This document shows positions 36,017 through 44,934 of a DNA stretch of 64,000 bases, piece after piece. Numbering within the stretch: position 1 is the stretch's first letter; every line of letters starts with the position of its first letter. The DNA is taken from positions 1-64,000 of the forward strand of contig CABRLN010000006.1 in assembly GCA_902471875.1 (NCBI GenBank), in the 5' to 3' direction. The notes beneath the pieces are model-generated. The model made no database searches. It had not been told where the DNA came from and saw only the letters and a program-made list of their open reading frames with translations. This DNA is from an uncultured Clostridium sp. GTDB lineage: Bacteria; Bacillota; Clostridia; Oscillospirales; Acutalibacteraceae. The position numbers were made by a program, and so were the translations under genes.

Positions 36017-36601
36017 TTACTTCTTGCCGCCCTTACCGGCTTTACCTTCTTTACGACGAATAACTTCGTCAGCGTACTTAATACCCTTGCCCTTATATGG
36101 CTCCGGTGGACGCTTTTCTCTTACCTCGGCAGCAAACTGACCAACCTTTTGCTTGTCTGGGCCTGAGATAATGATTGTATTAGCATCAGGTGCATCGATT
36201 TTAATATCGTCTGTTTCACTAACAATTACCTGGTGTGAATAACCAAGGTTCATTACAAGCTCCTTGCCCTTCTTCTGCACACGGTAACCAACACCTTTTA
36301 CTTCAAGCTTCTTCTGGTAACCCTCTGTTACACCTGTAACCATATTAGCAACAAGTGAACGAGTAAGACCGTGAAGAGCTCTATTTTGCTTAATAGCCTT
36401 TGGTGACTTATCGTCAGGAACCTTAATAACAATAACACCGTCACTGATTTCAACAATCATATTAGGATGAATCTTTTGTGTCAATGTGCCTTTCGGTCCT
36501 TTAACAGTCAATACACCGTTGTCGAACTTAACATCGACACCAGCGGGAATATTTACAGGTTTTCTTCCAATTCGAGATAATTTGATTTCTGTCTCAGCCA
36601 T
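36017..36601 (-). CDS. rplF: Ribosomal protein uL6
   Basis: A 194-residue L6 near the GTPase-associated centre. It has two related domains and the PEPYKGKGIKY signature. The Lys/Gly tail (KAGKGGKK) makes it about 15 residues longer than B. subtilis L6. Confidence 0.98.
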   Translation of the reverse strand: MAETEIKLSRIGRKPVNIPAGVDVKFDNGVLTVKGPKGTLTQKIHPNMIVEISDGVIVIKVPDDKSPKAIKQNRALHGLTRSLVANMVTGVTEGYQKKLEVKGVGYRVQKKGKELVMNLGYSHQVIVSETDDIKIDAPDANTIIISGPDKQKVGQFAAEVREKRPPEPYKGKGIKYADEVIRRKEGKAGKGGKK

Positions 36602-36613
36602 TCTCGCACCTCC

Positions 36614-37012
36614 TTACCATACGAATGCAAGGACTTCGCCACCTACGTTTTCTTTGCGCGCCTGACGGTCTGTCATAACACCCTTAGAAGTTGATACGAT
36701 AGCTACACCCAGGCCCTTAATAACCTTTGGCATATCCTCTACATTGCTATATCTACGCAAACCAGGCTTAGATACTCTGCGAAGACCTGTAATAACAGGC
36801 TTCTTACCCTCAAGATACTTAAGGGTAACAGTAATAACACCCTGCTTGCCATCTTCAACTACAGTAAAATCTTTAATGTAGCCTTCATCTAACAAAATTT
36901 GGCATATAGCCTTCTTCATATTTGAAGCAGGAATCTCTACAGAATCATGCTTCGCAGAACTTGCATTACGAATTCTTGTAAGTAAGTCTGCTATTGGATC
37001 AGTAATCTGCAT
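36614..37012 (-). CDS. rpsH: Ribosomal protein uS8
   Basis: A 132-residue S8, which binds the central domain of 16S rRNA. The [13 protein letters not shown] start and the [14 protein letters not shown] rRNA-binding block are conserved. In E. coli S8 represses the spc operon; whether it does here is not shown by the sequence. Confidence 0.98.
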   Translation of the reverse strand: MQITDPIADLLTRIRNASSAKHDSVEIPASNMKKAICQILLDEGYIKDFTVVEDGKQGVITVTLKYLEGKKPVITGLRRVSKPGLRRYSNVEDMPKVIKGLGVAIVSTSKGVMTDRQARKENVGGEVLAFVW

Positions 37013-37033
37013 AACATTAACCTCCTTCGTTTA

Positions 37034-37219
37034 TTACCAGCTTGCCTTTTTAACGCCAGGAATTTCGCCCTTATAAGCTAATTCTCTAAAGCAAATACGA
37101 CATACTCCGTATTTACGAAGATAAGCGTGTGGTCTGCCGCAGATTTTGCATCTGTTATATTCTCTTGTAGAAAACTTTTGAGTTCTCTGCTGCTTAACTT
37201 TCATTGCTGTTTTAGCCAC
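37034..37219 (-). CDS. rpsN: Ribosomal protein uS14, zinc-binding short form
   Basis: A 61-residue S14 of the zinc type (rpsZ class), with Cys-x2-Cys (RCKICGR) and Cys-x2-Cys (GVCRICF) ligands. It starts [15 protein letters not shown] and is normal for Firmicutes. It lies between rplE and rpsH. Confidence 0.97.
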   Translation of the reverse strand: MAKTAMKVKQQRTQKFSTREYNRCKICGRPHAYLRKYGVCRICFRELAYKGEIPGVKKASW

Positions 37220-37231
37220 GACAATCCCTCC

Positions 37232-37771
37232 TTATTTCGCAAACGGAGCACCCATAAGTGTTAGCAACTCACGAGCCTCTTCATCTGTCTTAGCGGTAGT
37301 AACAAAACAAATGTCCATACCCCTAACCTTGTCAATTTTATCATACTCAATTTCCGGGAAGATAAGCTGTTCCTTAATGCCCATATTGTAGTTACCGCGA
37401 CCGTCAAAACCATTAGCATTAATGCCTCTGAAGTCACGAACTCTTGGCAGAGCTACATTGAACAATCTGTCCAGAAATTCATACATTCTTTCGCCTCTAA
37501 GTGTAACCTTAGCACCAATTGGCATACCCTCACGAAGCTTAAAGTTAGCTACTGACTTTTTAGCTTTACAAACATGAGGCTTTTGACCTGTAATTGCACC
37601 AAGATCTCTTAAAATAGCGTCGATAACCTTTGAGTTTTCTCTAGCCTCGCCGGCACCTACATTTACAACAATTTTATCCAGCTTTGGAATCTCCATTACA
37701 CTTTTGTAGGAGAACTTGTTCATAAGTGCTGGTGCAACATCGCTTTTGTAAAAGTCTTTTAGTCTTGCCAT
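37232..37771 (-). CDS. rplE: Ribosomal protein uL5
   Basis: A 179-residue L5, which binds 5S rRNA and contacts P-site tRNA. The [23 protein letters not shown] and [15 protein letters not shown] blocks are conserved. Confidence 0.98.
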   Translation of the reverse strand: MARLKDFYKSDVAPALMNKFSYKSVMEIPKLDKIVVNVGAGEARENSKVIDAILRDLGAITGQKPHVCKAKKSVANFKLREGMPIGAKVTLRGERMYEFLDRLFNVALPRVRDFRGINANGFDGRGNYNMGIKEQLIFPEIEYDKIDKVRGMDICFVTTAKTDEEARELLTLMGAPFAK

Positions 37772-37785
37772 TTCTTATATCCTCC

Positions 37786-38106
37786 TTACAAAATCTCGCC
37801 GCATTTTCTGCAAATACGGTTCTTTGTGCCATCTTCGTTCAGCTTGTGACCAATACGAGTAGGCTTTTTACAACGAGGGCAAACAATTTGAACCTTAGAC
37901 GCATACATAGCGCCTTCGGCCTTTACAATGCCGCCTGCTTCACCCATTTTTCTAGGCTTAACATGCTTAGAAACCATGTTAACGTTTTCAACAATAACCT
38001 TGCCTTCTTTTGGGCTAACAGCCATAACCTTGCCTTTTTTACCCTTGTTCTTACCGCTTAGAACTACAACAGTGTCACCTGTTTTTACATGAACCTTTTT
38101 TATCAT
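37786..38106 (-). CDS. rplX: Ribosomal protein uL24, with C-terminal Cys ribbon
   Basis: A 106-residue L24, an early-assembly protein at the exit tunnel. The KOW motif (GDTVVVLSGKNKGKKGKV) is at 11-28. The C-terminus adds two Cys-x2-Cys pairs (CPRC and CRKC), a zinc-ribbon version found in many Clostridia but absent from E. coli. Confidence 0.97.
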   Translation of the reverse strand: MIKKVHVKTGDTVVVLSGKNKGKKGKVMAVSPKEGKVIVENVNMVSKHVKPRKMGEAGGIVKAEGAMYASKVQIVCPRCKKPTRIGHKLNEDGTKNRICRKCGEIL

Positions 38107-38121
38107 AAGTGAGCACCTCCA

Positions 38122-38490
38122 TTAAAGAACTTCAGGAGCAAGGCTTAAGATCTTCATATAATCTTTATCACGAAGTTCTCTTGCTACAGGTCCAAAGATA
38201 CGTGTGCCCTTTGGATTCTTGTCTTCCTTAATAATAACAGCAGCATTTTCGTCGAAACGAATATATGTGCCATCTTCACGACGTACGCCCTTTGCAGAAC
38301 GTACGATAACTGCTTTAACTACATCGCCTTTTTTTACAACGCCGCCAGGTGCTGCTTTTTTAACAGAAGCAACTACAACGTCACCGATGTTTGCGTATCT
38401 CCTTCTGGTACCGCCGAGAACTCGGATGCACATTAACTCTTTTGCTCCAGTGTTATCGGCAACCTTTAGGTAGGTCTGCTGTTGAATCAC
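38122..38490 (-). CDS. rplN: Ribosomal protein uL14
   Basis: A 122-residue L14 at the subunit interface, also the docking site of the silencing factor RsfS. The [17 protein letters not shown] start and [12 protein letters not shown] segment are conserved. A 30-bp gap precedes it after rpsQ. Confidence 0.98.
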   Translation of the reverse strand: MIQQQTYLKVADNTGAKELMCIRVLGGTRRRYANIGDVVVASVKKAAPGGVVKKGDVVKAVIVRSAKGVRREDGTYIRFDENAAVIIKEDKNPKGTRIFGPVARELRDKDYMKILSLAPEVL

Positions 38491-38520
38491 AGTAATTCCT
38501 CCTTTATAATATAGGCCAAA

Positions 38521-38778
38521 TTATTTAGCCTTCTCAATAATCTCGACTAGTCTCCATCTTTTATCCTTAGAAAGAGGACGAGTTTGCATAATTCTTACTC
38601 TATCACCAATGCCGCACTCGTTGTTCTCGTCATGAACCTTCAGCTTAACAGTTCTCTTTACAATTTTGCCGTATAGAGGATGCTTTACGCTGTCTTCAAT
38701 AGCAACAACTATTGTTTTGTCCATTTTGTCGCTTACAACTTTACCAACATTGGTTTTTCTTAAGTTTCTTTCACTCAT
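38521..38778 (-). CDS. rpsQ: Ribosomal protein uS17
   Basis: An 85-residue OB-fold S17, an early binder of 16S rRNA. The [17 protein letters not shown] start and [19 protein letters not shown] block are conserved. Confidence 0.98.
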   Translation of the reverse strand: MSERNLRKTNVGKVVSDKMDKTIVVAIEDSVKHPLYGKIVKRTVKLKVHDENNECGIGDRVRIMQTRPLSKDKRWRLVEIIEKAK

Positions 38779-38797
38779 GGCTCAAACCTCCTTCTAC

Positions 38798-39001
38798 TTA
38801 TGCATTAGCGCTGTTCTTTTCCATCTGTGTAAGTACAGTTTGTACTCTTGCGATGTCTTTTTTAACAGCACTTATACGCATTGGGTTGTCTAGCTGATTT
38901 ATAGCCAACTGAAAACGAAGGTTAAATAGTTCCTCTTTTAGGCTTTTGAGCTTCTCCTGAAGCTCTTCTATACTTAATTCTCTTAGCTCTGAAGCCTTCA
39001 T
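38798..39001 (-). CDS. rpmC: Ribosomal protein uL29
   Basis: A 67-residue two-helix L29 next to the tunnel exit, where SRP and trigger factor dock. The [11 protein letters not shown] and LFNLRFQLA segments are typical. Its ATG shares one base with the rplP stop. Confidence 0.97.
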   Translation of the reverse strand: MKASELRELSIEELQEKLKSLKEELFNLRFQLAINQLDNPMRISAVKKDIARVQTVLTQMEKNSANA

Positions 39002-39423
39002 TATTGCTCACCCTCCGTTTCTTTCTTAATAAATTTACACTTAATTGGAAGCTTATTAGCAGCAAGGCGCATAGCCTCTCTTGCTGTTTCTTCAGGTACG
39101 CCGCCCAACTCAAACATTACTCTACCCGGCTTAACAACAGCTACCCAAAATTCAGGTGCGCCCTTACCTTTACCCATTCGGGTTTCAGCAGGCTTTTTTG
39201 TTACCGGCTTATCCGGGAAAATTTTAATCCAAACCTTACCAAATCTCTTACAATATCTTGTCATAGCTACACGGGCAGCCTCAATTTGGTTAGATGTAAT
39301 CCAAGAAGGCTCTAATGCCTGCAAACCAAAATCACCGTAAGTAACCTTGTTGCCACGGTAAGCCTTACCTGTCATACGACCTCTGTGAACTCTTCTGTAT
39401 TTAACACGCTTTGGTAACAGCAT
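39001..39423 (-). CDS. rplP: Ribosomal protein uL16
   Basis: A 140-residue L16 near the A-site tRNA and peptidyl transferase centre. The [19 protein letters not shown] start and the [19 protein letters not shown] block are conserved. It overlaps rpsC and rpmC by one base each. Confidence 0.98.
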   Translation of the reverse strand: MLLPKRVKYRRVHRGRMTGKAYRGNKVTYGDFGLQALEPSWITSNQIEAARVAMTRYCKRFGKVWIKIFPDKPVTKKPAETRMGKGKGAPEFWVAVVKPGRVMFELGGVPEETAREAMRLAANKLPIKCKFIKKETEGEQ

Positions 39424-40121
39424 TATTTACTGCCTCCTTCCCTGCGTGGCTTTCTGCTGCGACGGTTGTTGTTATTGTTCTCGTTTGTATTCACGTTAAG
39501 AACTTCGCCTCTGTAAAGCCATACTTTAACGCCGATACGACCATATGTTGTTGCAGCCTCTGCAAAACCGTAGTCAATATCTGCTCTTAGTGTCTGTAGA
39601 GGAATTGTACCCTCGTGATATGTCTCTGAACGAGCAATTTCTGCACCGCCCAAACGACCTGAACACATAATTTTAATACCCTTAGCACCAAACTTCATGG
39701 CTCTGCCGATTGACTGCTTCATAGCACGACGGAATGAAATTCTGTTTTCAAGCTGTGCTGCAATGTTCTCAGCAACAAGCTGTGCGTTAAGATCAGGTGA
39801 TTTAACCTCTACAACATTAATGTTTACCGGTTTACCCAGCATAGCCTCGCACTGCTTGCGAAGCTTCTCTATTTCGCTGCCCTGCTTACCAATTACTAAG
39901 CCCGGCTTTGCACAATGAATGTGAATTCTTACTTTAGATGCGTCACGCTCAATTTCAATCTTAGGAACGCCTGCTGCATATAGCTGCTTCTTTAGTGTTT
40001 TACGAAGATTATAATCCTCTACAAGCTGATCACCAAAGTTGCTTTTGCCTGCAAACCAGCGTGAATCCCAATCTTTAATAACGCCTACACGCATACCGTG
40101 TGGATTAACTTTCTGGCCCAT
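39423..40121 (-). CDS. rpsC: Ribosomal protein uS3
   Basis: A 232-residue S3 at the mRNA entry channel. The KH domain ([16 protein letters not shown]) and C-terminal domain ([12 protein letters not shown]) are complete. The last 20 residues are an Asn-rich and then basic tail, longer than in B. subtilis, which fits the lineage's taste for Asn-rich tails. Confidence 0.98.
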   Translation of the reverse strand: MGQKVNPHGMRVGVIKDWDSRWFAGKSNFGDQLVEDYNLRKTLKKQLYAAGVPKIEIERDASKVRIHIHCAKPGLVIGKQGSEIEKLRKQCEAMLGKPVNINVVEVKSPDLNAQLVAENIAAQLENRISFRRAMKQSIGRAMKFGAKGIKIMCSGRLGGAEIARSETYHEGTIPLQTLRADIDYGFAEAATTYGRIGVKVWLYRGEVLNVNTNENNNNNRRSRKPRREGGSK

Positions 40122-40138
40122 TACTATACCTCCTGTCG

Positions 40139-40477
40139 TTATTCAGCTTCTTTAAGCACAAGGGTAATGTGAGAAGTCTTTTTGTTGATTCTGTATGCAC
40201 GACCCTGTGCTCTTGGACGAATACGTTTTAGGGTCGGACCCTGACTTACTGAGCATTCTGCTATATATAGTTTTGATACGTCCATATTGTGATTTGTCTC
40301 AGCATTTGCCATAGCTGACTTAAGCAGCTTTTCCAGCGGCTCGCAAGCGGCCTTAGGAGTGTGCTTTAGAATAGCCATAGCCAGGTCAGCAGGCTTGTTT
40401 CTGATTAAATCAAGAACAATCTGAACCTTTCTTGGTGAAATACGGACATACTTTAAATAAGCCCTAGATTCTGCCAT
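40139..40477 (-). CDS. rplV: Ribosomal protein uL22
   Basis: A 112-residue L22 whose beta-hairpin lines the exit tunnel at the macrolide site. The [19 protein letters not shown] start and the hairpin [15 protein letters not shown] are conserved; no deletion typical of macrolide resistance is seen. Confidence 0.98.
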   Translation of the reverse strand: MAESRAYLKYVRISPRKVQIVLDLIRNKPADLAMAILKHTPKAACEPLEKLLKSAMANAETNHNMDVSKLYIAECSVSQGPTLKRIRPRAQGRAYRINKKTSHITLVLKEAE

Positions 40478-40497
40478 TTTTATTATCTCCTTCCGCC

Positions 40498-40773
40498 TTA
40501 TTTCTTAGATGTCTTAGAACCGGCGTGACCTCTGTATGTTCTTGTTGGTGCAAACTCACCTAGCTTGTGACCAACCATATCTTCAGTTACATAAACCGGT
40601 ACATGCTTGCGTCCGTCGTGAACAGCAAATGTGTGACCTACAAAAGCAGGGAAAATTGTTGAAGATCTGCTCCAAGTTTTCAGAATCTTCTTTTCGCCGG
40701 CTTCATTCATTTCTTGAACCCTTTTTAGAAGTACAGGCTGTACGTAAGGGCCCTTCTTAATGCTTCTTCCCAT
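40498..40773 (-). CDS. rpsS: Ribosomal protein uS19
   Basis: A 91-residue S19 of the small-subunit head. The [10 protein letters not shown] start, WSRSSTIFP and [15 protein letters not shown] blocks are conserved. Confidence 0.98.
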   Translation of the reverse strand: MGRSIKKGPYVQPVLLKRVQEMNEAGEKKILKTWSRSSTIFPAFVGHTFAVHDGRKHVPVYVTEDMVGHKLGEFAPTRTYRGHAGSKTSKK

Positions 40774-40799
40774 TGATAAAGCTCCTTTCTGTATGCCTA

Positions 40800-41633
40800 T
40801 TACTTACCGTTTCTGCGTTTAACAATCATCTTGTCAGAACGGTTTTTCTTCTTTCTGGTCTTGTAACCAAGTGCAGGTTTACCCCAAGGAGTAACAGGTC
40901 CCGGACGACCTACCGGGCTCTTACCTTCACCACCACCGTGTGGGTGATCGTTAGGGTTCATTACAGAACCTCTTACTGTTGGACGCCAACCCATGTTACG
41001 CTTACGACCAGCCTTACCGATCTTTACGTTCTCATGGTCTGTATTACTTACCTGACCAATTGTAGCCATACAGCTTATTGGTACATTTCTTAGCTCACCT
41101 GAAGGAAGTCTTAGCAATGCCAAGCCGTTTTCTTTAGCCATTAGCTGTGCCATATTACCGGCAGCTCTTGCCAATTGAGCACCTCTGCCCGGGTAAAGCT
41201 CTACATTATGAATAAATGTACCTGTTGGAATATTGTTAAGTGGAAGTGCATTACCAGGTTTAATATCAGCTGTTTCACCTGCTACAACTGTGTCGCCAAC
41301 CTTTAGACCGTTAGGTGCTACAATGTAGCTCTTTTCGCCGTCTGCATACTCAACAAGAGCAATAAAAGCTGAACGGTTTGGGTCATACTCAAGTGTTTTA
41401 ACTGTTCCCGGTACATCAAACTTCTGTCTTTTAAAATCAATAATACGATATTTTCTTCTGTTACCGCCGCCTCTGTGACGAACAGTAATTCTACCATAGC
41501 TGTTACGACCTGACTTTTTATTTAGCGGAGCAAGTAAGCTCTTTTCAGGTGCAACCTTTGAAAGGCCTGAATAGTCAGTAACTGACATATTTCTTCTGGC
41601 ATTAGTGGTAGGTTTATATACTTTAATAGCCAT
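40800..41633 (-). CDS. rplB: Ribosomal protein uL2
   Basis: A 277-residue L2, needed for subunit joining and peptidyl transfer. It has the OB-like and SH3-like domains and the C-terminal [13 protein letters not shown] loop, with the His required for peptidyl-transferase activity in E. coli. An 83-bp gap to rplW contains a small GGGGA/TCCCC hairpin. Confidence 0.98.
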   Translation of the reverse strand: MAIKVYKPTTNARRNMSVTDYSGLSKVAPEKSLLAPLNKKSGRNSYGRITVRHRGGGNRRKYRIIDFKRQKFDVPGTVKTLEYDPNRSAFIALVEYADGEKSYIVAPNGLKVGDTVVAGETADIKPGNALPLNNIPTGTFIHNVELYPGRGAQLARAAGNMAQLMAKENGLALLRLPSGELRNVPISCMATIGQVSNTDHENVKIGKAGRKRNMGWRPTVRGSVMNPNDHPHGGGEGKSPVGRPGPVTPWGKPALGYKTRKKKNRSDKMIVKRRNGK

Positions 41634-41716
41634 TGTCTTTCACTCTCCTCATGATGGCTTTGCGGGGAAATGGCCTCCCCATACATTCTGCCTGTATAAT
41701 TAAATTTTCAACAGGC

Positions 41717-42007
41717 TTACATCATGCCTTCAAAAAATTCAATTGATTTGCTGTCTTCAGTTAGTGTTACATAAGCTTTTTTCCAGCTTCTTGTGTAACC
41801 TTCATATCTGCCTTGACGGCGAAGCTTACCACGTACATTAACCGTATTAACCTTAGCAACCTTTACTTTAAACAGCTCTTCAACTGCCTTAGCAATTTCA
41901 ATTTTATTTGCAGCCTTAGCTACCTCAAAAGTGTACTTCTTAGCTGCAATGCCCATCATGCTCTTCTCAGTTACGATAGGTCTGATGATAATATCCTGTG
42001 CTAGCAT
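41717..42007 (-). CDS. rplW: Ribosomal protein uL23
   Basis: A 96-residue L23 at the tunnel exit, the docking site for trigger factor and SRP. The [11 protein letters not shown] start and the [15 protein letters not shown] loop are present. It overlaps rplD by one base. Confidence 0.97.
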   Translation of the reverse strand: MLAQDIIIRPIVTEKSMMGIAAKKYTFEVAKAANKIEIAKAVEELFKVKVAKVNTVNVRGKLRRQGRYEGYTRSWKKAYVTLTEDSKSIEFFEGMM

Positions 42008-42630
42008 TATGCGTACACCTCCTGAATTTTTTCAACTGCTTCCTTAGCGATAATAAGCTTATCAGCATTCAGCATATCGTAAACATTAAGCTCGTTTACC
42101 TGTGCTGTTTTAACGCCAGGAATGTTTCTTGCAGAGTTGATAACCTTTTTATCAACTGTTGGAAGAACGATTAGCGCCTTCTTCTCGCTGCCAACTGCCT
42201 TTAGCATAGCTGCAATTGTTTTTGTGCTGAAACTATCTGACTTAATGCTGTCAATAACAATTACGTCGCTGCTTGCAGTCTTAACTGAAAAAGCTGATTT
42301 CATAGCTAATCTTCTTACCTTTTTATTTACTGTATAGCTGTAATCTCTTGGCTTTGGAGCAAATACAATACCACCATGTGTCCACTGTGGAGATCTTGTT
42401 GAACCCTGTCTTGCATGGCCTGTACCCTTTTGTCTCCATGGCTTTCTGCCACCACCTGAAACCTCAGCTCTTGTTAATGCTGATTGTGTGCCCTGACGCT
42501 GATTTGCAAGGTAGTTAACTACCATATGATGCATTACTGCAGCGTTTGGCTCTATTCCGAATATAGCGTCTGAAAGCTCTATTGTAGATACTTCCTTACC
42601 TGCCATATCTAGTACTGCTACGTTAGGCAT
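42007..42630 (-). CDS. rplD: Ribosomal protein uL4
   Basis: A 207-residue L4 with the tunnel-lining loop ([20 protein letters not shown]). In E. coli L4 represses the S10 operon by binding its leader; a long leader exists here too, but the ligand is unknown. Confidence 0.98.
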   Translation of the reverse strand: MPNVAVLDMAGKEVSTIELSDAIFGIEPNAAVMHHMVVNYLANQRQGTQSALTRAEVSGGGRKPWRQKGTGHARQGSTRSPQWTHGGIVFAPKPRDYSYTVNKKVRRLAMKSAFSVKTASSDVIVIDSIKSDSFSTKTIAAMLKAVGSEKKALIVLPTVDKKVINSARNIPGVKTAQVNELNVYDMLNADKLIIAKEAVEKIQEVYA

Positions 42631-42646
42631 TTAAACTCCTCCTTTC

Positions 42647-43279
42647 TTACGCCTTTACGGTGTCACGAATTACTACGATGCCACCGTTAGGACCTGGAAC
42701 AGCGCCCTTAATAGCAATTAGGTTGTTTTCTGCGTCAACCTTTACTACTGCTAGGTTCTGTACTGTAACTTTTTCTGCACCCAGGTGACCTGCCATTTTC
42801 TTACCCTTCCATACTCTTGAAGGACTTGAACAAGCACCCATAGAACCACCGTGTCTGGCAACCGGACCTGAACCGTGTGACTCTTTTAGTCTTTGGAAAT
42901 TCCAACGCTTAATTACGCCGGCATAACCCTTACCTTTGCTTGTACCGGTAACATCTACTTTGTCTCCGGCAGCAAATACATCTGCTTTTAGAATGTCGCC
43001 TACATTATAAGCGTCAACATCCTCAAAACGGAACTCACGAAGTGTTTTCTTTGGTGCTACATTAGCCTTGTCAAAGTGACCCTTCATAGGCTTGTTCACC
43101 TTGTGAGCCTTCATATCGCCGTAGCCGATCTGAACTGATGCATAACCGTCGTTTTCAACAGTTTTCTTTTGAGAAACAACACATGGGCCTGCTTCTACAA
43201 CTGTTACAGGAACAACGTTACCCTTTTCGTCGAAAATCTGTGTCATACCGATTTTCTTACCAATTAGTGCTTTCTGCAT
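42647..43279 (-). CDS. rplC: Ribosomal protein uL3
   Basis: A 210-residue L3, an early-assembly protein that reaches the peptidyl transferase centre. The [13 protein letters not shown] start and the [19 protein letters not shown] loop are conserved. A 78-bp gap to rpsJ includes an inverted CCAAC/GTTGG pair. Confidence 0.98.
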   Translation of the reverse strand: MQKALIGKKIGMTQIFDEKGNVVPVTVVEAGPCVVSQKKTVENDGYASVQIGYGDMKAHKVNKPMKGHFDKANVAPKKTLREFRFEDVDAYNVGDILKADVFAAGDKVDVTGTSKGKGYAGVIKRWNFQRLKESHGSGPVARHGGSMGACSSPSRVWKGKKMAGHLGAEKVTVQNLAVVKVDAENNLIAIKGAVPGPNGGIVVIRDTVKA

Positions 43280-43357
43280 TTATAATGCCTCCTATAAGGT
43301 TATTGGTTGGCTTGCACCAACTTGACCCCAACTGTCTAGGTTGGTTGAAGTTAAAGA

Positions 43358-43669
43358 TTAAAGCTTAATCTCGATTTCAACACCAGCAGGGAGTTCTAAA
43401 CTCATTAAAGCTTCAACCGTCTTATTAGATGGTCTTAGAATGTCGATTAGTCTCTTATGAGTTCTAATCTCAAACTGCTCACGGCTGTCCTTATATTTAT
43501 GAACAGCTCTTAGGATTGTTACAACCTGCTTTTCAGTAGGTAGTGGTACAGGACCCGAAACTCTGGCACCTGTTTTCTTAGCAGTAGCAACTATTCTTTC
43601 TGCTGACTGATCTACTAACTGATGGTCGTAACCTTTTAGTCTGATTCTGATTTTTTCCTTGACTGCCAC
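43358..43669 (-). CDS. rpsJ: Ribosomal protein uS10 (NusE)
   Basis: A 103-residue S10, which also acts as NusE in antitermination. It begins [23 protein letters not shown] is only 2-3 nt before an in-frame ATG at 43675 but 8 nt before GTG 43669, and family alignment also favours the GTG. It is the first gene of the supercluster, downstream of a long leader. Confidence 0.97.
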   Translation of the reverse strand: MAVKEKIRIRLKGYDHQLVDQSAERIVATAKKTGARVSGPVPLPTEKQVVTILRAVHKYKDSREQFEIRTHKRLIDILRPSNKTVEALMSLELPAGVEIEIKL

Positions 43670-43971
43670 AATCATCGCCTCCTTAAATATTGTTTAGTTG
43701 GCGGGCAACCCTTTCCAAGAACTTAACACCTTGCCGGGTGTTTCGTACCATACTATTTAAAAACCGGATAGACATAAGTCAACCCGGGTAATAGTCGAAA
43801 AGCGTCCAAACAGTATTTTGGCACACAGCAACCCTAAGTGTGCTTAAAAATAGCTGTCTGTAATAAACATATCATCTGTCGCCCGGTTTAAAATCGGACA
43901 TACTCCACGGAAAAACCGGCTAAATTCAGCCGCAACCTCCCGCTTCATCGCATATCTGTCGCAGTCACGCA
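43670..43971 (-). promoter_or_regulatory. Long structured leader of the S10 supercluster
   Basis: About 300 nt of RNA without a gene separate the promoter from rpsJ. Visible helices in the RNA sense include CGGCT/AGCCG near 43930-43917, GCACAC/GTGTGC near 43843-43820, CACC/GGTG near 43740-43726 and GTTG/CAAC near 43713-43700. Runs such as GGGAGGTTGCGGC and CCGTGGAGTATGTCCG look too GC-rich to be neutral in this genome. An autogenous ribosomal-protein-binding leader is the natural guess; no terminator hairpin with a U-run is seen. Confidence 0.55.
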
Positions 43972-43977
43972 AGTGTT

Positions 43978-44006
43978 ATTATATCATAGTATGCCACACT
44001 TTGCAA
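43978..44006 (-). promoter_or_regulatory. Promoter of the S10-spc-alpha supercluster
   Basis: Reading leftward, TTGCAA (44006-44001), a 17-bp spacer and perfect TATAAT (43983-43978). Confidence 0.85.
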
Positions 44007-44106
44007 CATTATGGATTTTTTGAATACGTAGAACTTTATTGAATATTCAAAATATTTTTTGTATAAATTCACCATGCTGATTAAGTCGATATAATTTTAC
44101 TTTTGA

Positions 44107-44211
44107 TTATCGGTACATAACAGCCGAAAGAACAATAGAGCCAATAATAAGCACTGCGCAAACAATAGCCACTATTCTTACAAATAAATTCCGTTTTTTA
44201 TTATAATTCAT
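44107..44211 (-). CDS. Small single-span membrane peptide
   Basis: A 34-residue ORF starting MNYNKKRNLFVRIVAI, with a basic N-terminus, one hydrophobic helix (about 10-32) and Tyr-Arg at the end. An AGGTG site precedes the ATG by 5 nt. Similar short basic-plus-helix peptides are frequent hypothetical genes in related Clostridia, as far as I recall. It reads toward the S10 promoter and could be an independent small gene; its function is unknown. Confidence 0.5.
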   Translation of the reverse strand: MNYNKKRNLFVRIVAIVCAVLIIGSIVLSAVMYR

Positions 44212-44303
44212 ATTTTCACCTATTTCTTTTAATACAAATTTTGCAAATTTATTATAATATGAAAACAAAAAATTTTCAACTTTATATTCGGTTTTATATT
44301 GAA

Positions 44304-44332
44304 TTGAATTTCTGGCTATACTATGGTATAAT
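44304..44332 (+). promoter_or_regulatory. Promoter of the CobO-like gene
   Basis: TTGAAT (44304-44309), a 17-bp spacer and perfect TATAAT (44327-44332), 26 bp before the start codon. Confidence 0.75.
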
Positions 44333-44358
44333 TTACTACATTAAAAGGAAGTGGTTAG

Positions 44359-44868
44359 ATGGTTCATATATATTATGGTGACGGAAAAGGTAAAACAACT
44401 GCAGCTATAGGTTTGGCAGTAAGATGCTGTGGCAACGGTCAAACTGTATTGTTTACTCAATTTTTAAAGAGTGACAACAGTGGCGAACGAAGAATACTTG
44501 AGTGTATTCCAACAGTAACCATGCCCAAGCTGCCAGAAAAAGTTAAGTTTGTATTTGACATGACACCTGACGAACACACCAAATATAAAAAGCAAATGAT
44601 TAGTTTGTTTGAATATATACTGAAAAATGTTAGTGGTTATGATATGATTATAGCTGACGAGATTTTTTCTGCTGTTGATGTAGGCTTTATTACTACAACA
44701 GATGTTATAAATCTTATTGAAAAATGCCCTGACTCAACAGAGCTTGTACTTACAGGTCACAACTTAGACAAAAGTGTGCTTGTTTATGCGGACTATGTAA
44801 CATATATGTCAAAAATTAAGCACCCTTATGACGTTGGCATGGGTGCAAGACAAGGCGTAGAGTATTAA
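44359..44868 (+). CDS. Cob(I)yrinic acid a,c-diamide adenosyltransferase-like protein
   Basis: A 169-residue P-loop protein of the CobO/BtuR family, which transfers the adenosyl group of ATP to cobalt in corrinoids. The Walker A loop GDGKGKTTAA (about 6-15) starts the protein, and FTQFLKS and the DEIFSAVDVG acidic block match the family core. It is the short form without an N-terminal extension. No other cobalamin gene is near, so a stand-alone salvage role is likely; a different nucleotide-binding role cannot be excluded. Confidence 0.85.
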   Translation: MVHIYYGDGKGKTTAAIGLAVRCCGNGQTVLFTQFLKSDNSGERRILECIPTVTMPKLPEKVKFVFDMTPDEHTKYKKQMISLFEYILKNVSGYDMIIADEIFSAVDVGFITTTDVINLIEKCPDSTELVLTGHNLDKSVLVYADYVTYMSKIKHPYDVGMGARQGVEY

Positions 44869-44872
44869 TAAC

Positions 44873-44905
44873 AAAAACGGTGTACTGAAACTGTACACCG
44901 TTTTT
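44873..44905. terminator. Bidirectional intrinsic terminator
   Basis: A 13-bp perfect stem (44873-44885 with 44893-44905) with A and T runs at the ends. It separates the CobO-like gene from the convergent flavoprotein gene. Confidence 0.88.
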
Positions 44906-44934
44906 GTTTTATTTTTATACTGTATTGCTACGAA

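Noticed and set aside
44041..44100. Terminator or gene between the S10 promoter and the small membrane peptide
   Set aside because: Only AT-rich sequence with no stable hairpin or frame was seen.
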